Origin: CAZZBK01 sp964652155
GTDB lineage: Bacteria > Planctomycetota > Planctomycetia > Pirellulales > PNKZ01
Assembly (NCBI GenBank): GCA_964652155.1
Contig: CAZZBK010000107.1
Span: 1 to 21,728 of the forward strand
Direction: 5' to 3'
Length of the DNA: 21,728 bases
Position numbers and translations under genes: made by a program. Numbering within the stretch: the first letter of the stretch is position 1; each line of letters begins with the position of its first letter. Shown here in pieces: positions 7,751-13,735 of the stretch. Below the pieces are notes generated by a model. That model was not told the origin of the DNA and searched no databases. It worked only from the letters and a program-made list of their open reading frames with translations.

Positions 7751-8794
7751 ATGAATGTGCTGGCGCTCGTCGACCATCCGAATCATGTGTGTTGCCGTTA
7801 TCGCATTGCCCCGTTTGCGGCAGCGTTGGCGGCACGGGGTTGGACGCTGCGCTTGCAATCACTCTCGGGCGATACGTGGTCGCGGCGCGAACAGCTTCGC
7901 GCGGCCGAGCAGGCCGACGTCGTCATCTTGCAGCGCAAGCTATTGCCGCTGTGGCAAGTTCGCCTGTTGCGCAAAGCGTCGCGCGTGCTGATCTACGACT
8001 TCGACGACGCGCTATTCTGCCGCGATAGTTACAGCCGCAAGGGGCCGTTGAGCTGGGCGCGGTTGGCCCACTTCTGGGCCACGATCTATGCCGCCGACGC
8101 CGTCTTCGCCGGCAATCGCTTTCTGCAACAGCAAGCCAGTCAGTACGTCGACCCTGCCAAGGTCTTCCTGTTGCCCACCTGTGTATCGAGCGCGCGGTAT
8201 CCCCTGGCGCGTCATCGCCGCGCGGGTCGCCACGCTCGACTCGTCTGGATTGGCCAGCACAGCACACTGCCTGGCCTGTACCAAGCCGAACCGCATTTGG
8301 CCGCTGCGGCGGATCGTCTGCCCGGTTTGCGGTTGCGAGTCATCTGCAATCGCTTTCCGCAATTGGCTGGCGTGCGCGTCGTGCGTCGTGTGTGGAATGA
8401 GACGACCGAGACCGCCGAGGTGGCCGATGCCGACCTGGGCATCTCGTGGTTGCCCGACGACCCGTGGAGCCGCGGCAAGTGCGGACTGAAAGTGTTGCAG
8501 TATATGGCCGCCGGTCTGCCGGTGATTGCCAACCCCGTGGGGATGAACTGCGAAATGATCGTCCACGGCGAGAACGGGTTCTTGGTCTCGACGCCCGCCG
8601 AGTGGGCCGAGGCCATCGCCACGCTGGCCAACGATCCCGACCGCCGCGCGTGGATGGGAGCGATGGGCCGACAATTGCTAGAAGAGCGGTTCAGCGTCGA
8701 ACGCTGGGCGCCACGCTTTGCCGAACTGGTCGATCAACTCGGCCGCGGCGCCGTGACCATCAACCCGAGCCGCGCGCAGGAGTCGTTCATCTAA
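7751..8794 (+). CDS. Glycosyltransferase, GT4-like (GT-B fold)
   Basis: The 347-residue protein starts at an ATG with an excellent ribosome-binding site (AAGGAGG, six bases of spacing). The N-terminal half contains 'VVILQRKLLPLWQ' and 'VLIYDFDDALF', typical of sugar-nucleotide GT-B enzymes that act on envelope glycans. The C-terminal half has the diagnostic nucleotide-binding signature 'KCGLKVLQYMAAGLPVIANP' followed by 'VGMNCEMIVHGENGFLV' (about residues 240-277). It should transfer a sugar from an activated donor to an envelope or exopolysaccharide acceptor at the inner membrane; the sugar is unknown. Its stop codon overlaps the ATG of the metallopeptidase lipoprotein gene (TAATG), so the two are translationally coupled. 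Donor-binding residues appear intact. Confidence 0.88.
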   Translation: MNVLALVDHPNHVCCRYRIAPFAAALAARGWTLRLQSLSGDTWSRREQLRAAEQADVVILQRKLLPLWQVRLLRKASRVLIYDFDDALFCRDSYSRKGPLSWARLAHFWATIYAADAVFAGNRFLQQQASQYVDPAKVFLLPTCVSSARYPLARHRRAGRHARLVWIGQHSTLPGLYQAEPHLAAAADRLPGLRLRVICNRFPQLAGVRVVRRVWNETTETAEVADADLGISWLPDDPWSRGKCGLKVLQYMAAGLPVIANPVGMNCEMIVHGENGFLVSTPAEWAEAIATLANDPDRRAWMGAMGRQLLEERFSVERWAPRFAELVDQLGRGAVTINPSRAQESFI

Positions 8795-9600
8795 TGCGAC
8801 CGTTGCGCCGACTGGTCTGCTGGAGCGTGTTGCTCGTGGGCTGCCGCACGGTGGTCGATCCGGGCGAGCTGCTACCCATGCGCAACGCGCTGGTTTTCGA
8901 TCAATTGGTCGTGTACAGCAACTTTCGCTTGCCACAGCACCATCGCTTGCTTGACGACGTTCGCATTCAGCGCGGCGATATGCTCGGCAAGCTCAATTTG
9001 CCGCCGTCGGATGAGCCGATTCACGTTTACTTGTTCGACACCGAACAAGACTTCGGGCGGTTCATGTCGCGGCAGCACCCAGACTTTCCCACCCGCCGCG
9101 CGTTCTTCATCGAGAACGACACGCGGCTGGCCGTGTACGCGCATTGGGGCGACCGCGTCGCCGAAGACCTGCGGCACGAAGTGGCCCACGGCTACCTGCA
9201 CTCGATCGTGCGTACCATTCCGCTCTGGATCGATGAAGGGCTGGCCGAGTACTTTGAAGTGCCACGCGGCGCTCGCGGGGTCAACGTGCCGCATGTCCAA
9301 CTGCTCATGGACAAAGTGCTCCGCGACGGGTGGCGACCCAATCTCGAGCGCCTCGAACAGCTTCGCACACCAGCCGAGATGACTCAGGACGACTACGCCG
9401 AGGCCTGGGCCTGGTCGCACTGGCTGCTCGATACCGAGCCGCCAAGGCGTGAAATCCTCTGCGGATATCTGCGTGCCCTGCGCGACACGGGCAACGCCGA
9501 ACCCCTGGCCTCCGCCTTGCGACGCACCAGCGGCGGAATTCCCGAGCAGCAACTGGTCGAGCATCTATATCGACTCATGCGTGCGACGAGTGTGAAGTGA
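8794..9600 (+). CDS. Lipoprotein zinc metallopeptidase-like (HExxH, gluzincin type)
   Basis: The ATG at 8794 overlaps the stop codon of the glycosyltransferase, giving 268 residues. The reading frame is open further upstream, but that part is the shadow of the preceding gene. The N-terminus is a lipoprotein signal with lipobox LVGC (Cys17). The centre holds 'RHEVAHGYLHS' with zinc ligands His128 and His132 and catalytic Glu129, followed by 'PLWIDEGLAEYFE', where Glu148 is the probable third ligand. This HExxH plus (D)EGxAEYFE layout is that of small gluzincin-like peptidases (DUF1570 and relatives), common in planctomycetes. It is probably anchored in the periplasm. Its substrate is unknown. 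The tight coupling suggests a role in the same envelope process as the glycosyltransferase. Confidence 0.82.
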   Translation: MRPLRRLVCWSVLLVGCRTVVDPGELLPMRNALVFDQLVVYSNFRLPQHHRLLDDVRIQRGDMLGKLNLPPSDEPIHVYLFDTEQDFGRFMSRQHPDFPTRRAFFIENDTRLAVYAHWGDRVAEDLRHEVAHGYLHSIVRTIPLWIDEGLAEYFEVPRGARGVNVPHVQLLMDKVLRDGWRPNLERLEQLRTPAEMTQDDYAEAWAWSHWLLDTEPPRREILCGYLRALRDTGNAEPLASALRRTSGGIPEQQLVEHLYRLMRATSVK

Positions 9601-9640
9601 TCCGGCGAATGCTCCATCGTTTGTTATCAAGTGTGATCTG

Positions 9641-10261
9641 ATGTACATACCGGCCCACTTCCAGCAAACCGACCTCGGGCAACTATTCGACTTCATCGAG
9701 CGGCACAGTTTCGCGTTGCTCGTGTCGCAACTCGACGGCGAGCCGTTTGCGACCCACCTGCCGCTGTTGCTCGATCGCACTCAAGGAGAGTTCGGCACGC
9801 TCGTTGGGCACTTGGCCCGCGCTAATCCGCACGGTCGCGTCACCGATGGCGTCAGCCTGTGTGTGTTCAGCGGCCCGCACGTGTATGTGACCCCCGCGTG
9901 GTACGAGGCCGAGCATGTTGTGCCCACCTGGAACTACCAGGCAGTTCATGCCTATGGCACGATCGAGTGGCTCGACGATCACGCGGCGACGGTTGAGGTG
10001 GTGCGCGATTACGTGACCACCTACGAACGCACGCGGACGCAGCCTTGGTCGGTGGCCGCGGGAGACCCGTATGTGGACAAACTGGCTCAGGCGGTGATTG
10101 CGTTTCGCTTTCGTGTCACGCGCCTCGAAGGCAAATGGAAGCTGAGTCAGAACCAACCGCATGAACGGCGAGCCAAGGTGATTGCGGCCCTGGAGCATCG
10201 GCCGGATGAAAACGCGCTCGCGATCGCGCAAGCCATGCGCGAGGCGCTGTCGCGGGGGTAA
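9641..10261 (+). CDS. paiB: PaiB-family FMN-binding negative transcriptional regulator
   Basis: The 206-residue protein follows Bacillus PaiB from end to end. It begins MYIPAHFQQTD, then has 'PFATHLPLLLD', 'GHLARANPHGR' and 'VFSGPHVYVTPAWY', the strongly conserved 'VPTWNYQAVHAYG' (about residues 90-102), and the C-terminal 'KLSQNQ' motif. The family has a split-barrel FMN-binding fold. In Bacillus PaiB is linked to repression of sporulation and protease genes, but in other bacteria the family's regulatory role is not established, and the protein may be a flavin enzyme or haem/pyridoxamine-oxidase-like protein. It sits 40 bp after the metallopeptidase gene on the same strand, with no clear Shine-Dalgarno sequence, and is the last gene before the tRNA. 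Confidence 0.9.
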   Translation: MYIPAHFQQTDLGQLFDFIERHSFALLVSQLDGEPFATHLPLLLDRTQGEFGTLVGHLARANPHGRVTDGVSLCVFSGPHVYVTPAWYEAEHVVPTWNYQAVHAYGTIEWLDDHAATVEVVRDYVTTYERTRTQPWSVAAGDPYVDKLAQAVIAFRFRVTRLEGKWKLSQNQPHERRAKVIAALEHRPDENALAIAQAMREALSRG

Positions 10262-10329
10262 GCGGTCCAAACCAGGGATCGCCGAGAAAAGAAGTCGAAT
10301 TAATCGTTCAGATGGGGCGAAATAGAATC

Positions 10330-10358
10330 TTGCCAAGGTGCGATCGAGAAAATACGAT
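10330..10358 (+). promoter_or_regulatory. Candidate promoter of the tRNA-Ser gene
   Basis: TTGCCA (10330-10335) and TACGAT (10353-10358) are separated by exactly 17 bases and end 16 bases before the mature tRNA 5' end. That distance is what a short-leader tRNA transcript needs. The assignment rests on consensus resemblance and position. Confidence 0.5.
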
Positions 10359-10374
10359 AGTGAGCATAGCTTAC

Positions 10375-10456
10375 GGAGGGTAAGCGAATGGTTAGCGGTC
10401 TGACTCGAAATCAGATGCCCAGCAATGGGTTGAGGGTTCGAATCCCTTGCCCTCCG
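10375..10456 (+). tRNA. tRNA-Ser (anticodon CGA)
   Basis: An 82-base class II tRNA can be folded. The acceptor stem GGAGGGT/GCCCTCC has a terminal T-G pair and G73, the serine discriminator. The anticodon stem TCTGA/TCAGA is perfect and its loop CTCGAAA gives anticodon CGA, reading UCG. The long variable arm CCCA-GCAA-TGGG is typical of serine tRNAs. The T arm is GAGGG-TTCGAAT-CCCTT. CCA is not encoded. The D arm is odd: position 8 is A instead of T, and only two D-stem pairs form, so the molecule may be structurally atypical or decaying. A promoter-like element lies before it and a terminator after it, arguing for expression. The integrase gene begins its 3' end only about 60 bp away, on the opposite strand. 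Confidence 0.8.
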
Positions 10457-10466
10457 CTTAATGAGG

Positions 10467-10499
10467 AAGCCGTCATCGTAACCCGTTGACGGCTTTTCT
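10467..10499 (+). terminator. Rho-independent terminator after tRNA-Ser
   Basis: A 9-bp perfect stem, AAGCCGTCA (10467-10475) with TGACGGCTT (10487-10495), encloses an 11-base loop and runs directly into a T-rich tract (ttttctttt). The T tract is on the plus strand only, so it serves the tRNA transcript and not the convergent integrase gene. Confidence 0.75.
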
Positions 10500-10516
10500 T
10501 TTGCGACGAACTCATT

Positions 10517-11707
10517 TCAGTCTTCCTTTCCGTTGTGCTGAAATTGTGCTGAATCCGTTCCCAGCGAGCCGACAGGGCTCGCCAGTCTTACTCGTGCGCG
10601 ATCATTCGCTGCAGCCAGCCGCTGCATCGCGGCCTGGGAAGCCGAATCGGCGATATGTGTGTATAGCTGCATCACCTCCGGATCGACATGGCCCACCCAA
10701 CTCCGCAGCACCGCCTCGGGGATCCCTTTGGTCAATGCGTCGGAAATGAAGCTGTGGCGAAATGTATGCACGTGCCCCGGCAGACCAAGCCGCTTCAAGA
10801 TGCGTTTCAGGTACTGAAGCAGACGTCGCTCGGAGATTTGGTGGTCACCCTTCGGATAGCGACTGGATGACGCCGACGTGAGGACCCACGGGCATCGCCT
10901 GGGCAAACCTGAGAGCAGTTTGCGTACGACAGGGTGCATTGGCACCACACGTTGATCGCCGGTTTTCGGCTTCCAGCCGTCCTTGGGGCGGATGTGCAGC
11001 ACACCGTGGTCGAAGTCGACGTCGTCCCAGGTAAGCCACTTGAGTTCACCGACTCGCATGCCCGTTTCAGCCAGTATCACCATCGCCAACTTGTGCGGCG
11101 GTTCCGCTACGGCCAGGATTTGTTCGACCTCGGCCCGAGTCCAAAATGGCTGAGGCTTGCATTTCACCTTCTTAAGCTTGAGGTTGCGCAACGGATCGGT
11201 GCTAATCAGATTGCGTGACAAGGCAAAGTTGACGAACTGACGGATGATAACCGTCTCGTTAAGAACGGTCTTGGGCTGAGCCGGTTTGATCTTGCGAGCA
11301 ACCGCCTCGGCCCGATAGGCATCGATAAAGCTGAGGTCAATATCGAGGATCGACTTGGCCTTACGGCGATTGGCCAAATCGAGCACTCTACGTTGAACCA
11401 ATTCAATTTTTTGCAGAGTCTTTCTCGCTTTCCCTTCAGTGCGCAGATGGCTCAGATACGCCGAGGTCACCTGCTCGATCGATGGGGCTTTGACTTGCTT
11501 CGCATAACGACCTTCGAGAATCTCGGCTTCGAGTCGAATGGCCTTGCTGCGTGCTTGTTTTTTGCTGGTGGTTTTGAGCGACGGCCGATGTTGTTTGCCG
11601 CCAAGCTGAAAATTGGCATACCAGCGATTGCCTCGCTGGAAGATGCTGACCACTTCGCCGACTTTCTCGAACGAAGCGGAATCATGTTGTGCAGGTCTAT
11701 TGTCCAT
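10517..11707 (-). CDS. Tyrosine recombinase/integrase (integrative element)
   Basis: This 396-residue phage-type integrase has an N-terminal arm-binding-like part ('GNRWYANFQLGGKQHRPSL'), a core-binding SAM-like domain (about residues 73-170) and a complete catalytic domain. Visible catalytic residues are Arg218 in 'TGMRVGELKWL', a probable Lys248, His314 and Arg317 in 'HTFRHSF', His340 in 'WVGHVD' and the nucleophile Tyr349 in 'MQLYTH'. The enzyme should therefore be active and carry out site-specific integration and excision. The gene's 3' end lies 61 bp from the 3' end of tRNA-Ser, the classic position for an element inserted at a tRNA. Its start overlaps the end of the excisionase-like gene by 11 bases. 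The C-terminal extension after the tyrosine (about 45 residues) is of low complexity. Confidence 0.93.
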   Translation of the reverse strand: MDNRPAQHDSASFEKVGEVVSIFQRGNRWYANFQLGGKQHRPSLKTTSKKQARSKAIRLEAEILEGRYAKQVKAPSIEQVTSAYLSHLRTEGKARKTLQKIELVQRRVLDLANRRKAKSILDIDLSFIDAYRAEAVARKIKPAQPKTVLNETVIIRQFVNFALSRNLISTDPLRNLKLKKVKCKPQPFWTRAEVEQILAVAEPPHKLAMVILAETGMRVGELKWLTWDDVDFDHGVLHIRPKDGWKPKTGDQRVVPMHPVVRKLLSGLPRRCPWVLTSASSSRYPKGDHQISERRLLQYLKRILKRLGLPGHVHTFRHSFISDALTKGIPEAVLRSWVGHVDPEVMQLYTHIADSASQAAMQRLAAANDRARVRLASPVGSLGTDSAQFQHNGKED

Positions 11708-11960
11708 TCAGTAATCCTTGATTGAATACCAATCGGAGCAGGCGATCACGGAAGAAGCGGACATGCTTGCCCACCTTGCGGGAGCAGGTACCCAGCAGTC
11801 CGCGTGATCGCCAGTCGTAAAGAGTTGCCTTGGACATCTGCAGCATTTCGGCTGCTTGATCCAAGGTCATGACGGGCGGGAATCGCTCAGCCCAGTTCGG
11901 GTCGGCGAACGAAGCGGAGATTTCCTTATCGGTGAGCTTGAGACTCTGCTCGCCTTCCAT
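11697..11960 (-). CDS. Excisionase-like helix-turn-helix protein
   Basis: The protein is 87 residues from the ATG at 11960; a TTG at 11972 would add four. The segment 'MTLDQAAEMLQMSKATLYDWRSRGLL' is a MerR/excisionase-type winged HTH (HTH_17), followed by 'KVGKHVRFFRDRLLRLV', the usual wing and closing helix of Xis-like DNA-binding proteins. It overlaps the integrase start by 11 bases, so the two are translationally coupled. In elements of this layout such a protein typically acts as recombination directionality factor or as regulator of the integrase. That role is inferred from position and fold. It has no other domain. Confidence 0.8.
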   Translation of the reverse strand: MEGEQSLKLTDKEISASFADPNWAERFPPVMTLDQAAEMLQMSKATLYDWRSRGLLGTCSRKVGKHVRFFRDRLLRLVFNQGLLNGQ

Positions 11961-12044
11961 GGCACAATCCAAGGTCGTGGTCGATGAGGCGCACCAAAGA
12001 GGGCGCCACGTACCTTGGAGTGTCGATCAGAGTTGAAGCGGCGT

Positions 12045-12695
12045 CTAAGTGCCTGGCGCGGGCGTAGCGCGGGTCTGGGCGGTTTCCCAGACTATGCCGG
12101 TGCCGGTTCCATCGGCTCGAAAACGAATTTTTTCGAGGTCTTGATTCAGTGTTCGCACGGCTTCACGCAATCGCTGTGAGTCGGTGCCACCTGGGAGCGG
12201 ATCGTCAATTCTGTCAGGCCAACCATCTTCTTGGAACGCATCCAGGATTCTCACGATGTTATCGGCGCGCGTTCTGCTCCTGACCCGACGTACGACCTGA
12301 TCGCCGAAGCGAAGTTCTCCGGTATCCTGGTTCCATACAGGAAGCACGCGAACATGGTTCGTCTCACTCTCACCGATTTCGCGTAACAGCCGTTTGTGAG
12401 TGCCGGACGTAATATGATCGAGTTCCAGCGCAAGATCGACTGAAGCACGAAGCTCTGATACACCCTTGAGCTTCATCCACATGCCGACGGTCCCCAGCGA
12501 ACGATAGCAGTCCTCCATGTTGCCGCCCAGAAATGCTCGGTCCTCTGCACTCAGTAGCTGCTCCCATACTGTGAGGGCAGAAACTGGCGATTTTAGAATC
12601 AGACGACAACGAAGCAGTTGTTCCTGCAGTGGTAACGGCAGAATCTGTCGCTTGACTTCGGGCGATGGAGTCGAGGACGGGCTTATTTCACTCAT
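12045..12695 (-). CDS. Hypothetical protein, possible winged-helix C-terminus
   Basis: I do not recognise the full 216-residue protein. The N-terminal two thirds are mostly helical and include 'SALTVWEQLLSAEDRAFLGG', with no catalytic motif. The C-terminal part (about residues 140-210) reads 'RADNIVRILDAFQEDGWPDR', 'IDDPLPGG', 'LREAVRTLNQDLEKIRF' and 'ADGTGTGIVWE'. A similar 'FxExGWPxRIDDPLP...LNxxxxxIRFxxDGTGxGIxWE' block is, from memory, frequent at the C-terminus of planctomycete mobile-element and regulator-like proteins, and looks like a winged-helix fold. The gene lies upstream of the excisionase-like gene on the same strand with an 84-bp gap, so it probably belongs to the same integrative element. 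It could be a regulator or a second recombination accessory factor. Confidence 0.65.
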   Translation of the reverse strand: MSEISPSSTPSPEVKRQILPLPLQEQLLRCRLILKSPVSALTVWEQLLSAEDRAFLGGNMEDCYRSLGTVGMWMKLKGVSELRASVDLALELDHITSGTHKRLLREIGESETNHVRVLPVWNQDTGELRFGDQVVRRVRSRTRADNIVRILDAFQEDGWPDRIDDPLPGGTDSQRLREAVRTLNQDLEKIRFRADGTGTGIVWETAQTRATPAPGT

Positions 12696-12737
12696 GATCC
12701 GACGTCTCGAAGTTTCAATAGCTATCCGGCCACCACC

Positions 12738-12774
12738 ATGTATCTTGACGCAAAAGACCGAAATATTTAGCGCG
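12738..12774 (+). repeat. 37-bp direct repeat, copy 1
   Basis: The segment begins ATGTATCTTGACGCAAAA and ends CGAAATATTTAGCGCG. It matches the second copy at 35 of 37 positions. Similarity continues weakly upstream (ATAGCTATCCGGCC against ATAGCTATGCGGCC), with a short length difference. The central AAATATTT is palindromic. It lies 43 bp before the start of the hypothetical gene at 12695. Confidence 0.85.
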
Positions 12775-13004
12775 ATGGTCCTATGCCGCGAGTCATTTGA
12801 TTCTGCACCGTACTCTTCCGTTTGAAATCGTAGAAGTGCAGGCTGGGGACAGGCAACCCACGTACGCGATTCTCTGGTTTGGTCGGATGAAACGATTCAA
12901 TTACCTGCATTTTGCTCGGATTTGAGAACGCTGGACACTTTGGCGGCCCAAGAAGCTGCGCGGGAAGGCCGAAGCCGCGAGAAGCCGATAGCTATGCGGC
13001 CCCT

Positions 13005-13041
13005 ATGTATCTTGACGCAAAAAATCGAAATATTTAGCGCG
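13005..13041 (+). repeat. 37-bp direct repeat, copy 2
   Basis: The second copy lies 267 bp downstream of the first in the same orientation. It differs only at positions 19 and 21 of the repeat (G to A and C to T), and the preceding ATAGCTATGCGGCC is shared with small changes. It does not look coding. It could be a recombination or regulator-binding site, or an end of a lost mobile element. Confidence 0.85.
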
Positions 13042-13421
13042 CGACGGGAGTCGGCCTTGCCGTTGGGATGCGAATCAGCGACTGTGTGACTTGCGAGTCA
13101 GATCAAACGTTGAAGTTGGCTCTTCAACGTCGAGTTTTCCGTCCGATTTCTCAGCCGATGAGTTTAGCCGCGCGCTTTTGCGGCAGGACAATTCGAACGC
13201 CGCCCCGTCGCGTCATAAGCACTGCTTGCGGTGGAGCGTCGTTCTGGGCGCTATCCAGATTCCCGACTTTGGGAGTTCCCAACGGTTGGCTTCTGGATAC
13301 TCTCCAGCGAACGCATCCAGGTCGACTGCGGACCACCCTTCAAGGCGGACCCGTCATAAATGCGGTAGAAGCCAGCTGCCGGTGCCGCGAAAGTAAACGC
13401 CGTCGAAGTTTTTCTAAGATG

Positions 13422-13646
13422 CTATTTTTCGATGGACCGAGCATCTTCGGGCGTTAGCTTTGCCAATTCCTCCTTCATCTTCTGCATGTCGGCCGCGTAG
13501 CGATCGGTACCGTCGATTGGCGCAGACGTGCCTGACGCTGTCGCCGATTCGGGGCCACTTTCTTAAACGTTGGAGTCGCAACCACTCAAGCTGACGATTA
13601 GCAAGAACAGAGTATAGGTTACAACGAACGGCGCGCGTCCCGTCAT
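13422..13646 (-). pseudogene. Small lipoprotein gene with in-frame stop
   Basis: On the minus strand an ATG at 13646, preceded by AAAGGA eight to nine bases away, opens a frame with a perfect lipoprotein signal: a hydrophobic run and lipobox LSGC, Cys23. Four residues later, codon 28 is TAA (13565-13563). The same frame then continues for 46 more codons to a TAG at 13424-13422, with clearly protein-like sequence ending 'YAADMQKMKEELAKLTPEDA' plus RSIEK. No frameshift is needed to join the halves, so one base change (from GAA, CAA or AAA) explains the break. The intact product would be a 74-residue periplasmic lipoprotein. It lies 89 bp downstream of cusA on the same strand, so it is a probable last member of the efflux operon. 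The stop may be a real mutation, a sequencing error or read through. Confidence 0.7.
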
Positions 13647-13735
13647 GGGGTGGTTCCTTTGCTTGATAGAGAGTTGTTTGACGTCATTGGTGACGATTCG
13701 GACACTCGGCAAACAAGCCGGTTTGTTGAGACACG

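Larger units (their letters stand above)
12696..13421. other. Gene-poor stretch between the integrase module and the efflux cluster
   Basis: About 730 bp without a convincing gene. Short open frames are present on both strands, but none has a credible start plus family-like sequence. The stretch holds two copies of a 37-bp direct repeat (listed separately). On the minus strand around 13200-13330 there is a protein-like run (VDLDAFAGEYPEANRWELPK) with no start codon and stops on both sides, which may be the trace of a dead gene. Nothing else is recognised. Confidence 0.6.

Noticed and set aside
8446..8793. Upstream extension of the metallopeptidase frame inside the glycosyltransferase gene
   Set aside because: The lipoprotein signal begins at the ATG at 8794, which overlaps the preceding stop codon. 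The upstream part is an out-of-frame reading of conserved glycosyltransferase sequence.
10430..10456. A second attachment site for the integrase within the window
   Set aside because: Reading the rest of the window I found no second copy of the tRNA 3' end. If it exists it lies beyond position 21728.
13200..13340. Minus-strand protein-like run containing VDLDAFAGEYPEANRWELPK
   Set aside because: It has no start codon and a TGA on each side within about 50 codons. It may be a gene trace, but there is too little to identify a family.
13068..13457. A 129-codon plus-strand frame in the gene-poor stretch
   Set aside because: Its composition is unlike a real protein (many Arg, Ser and Cys, no domain), it has no ribosome-binding site, and it runs over the end of the minus-strand lipoprotein frame.
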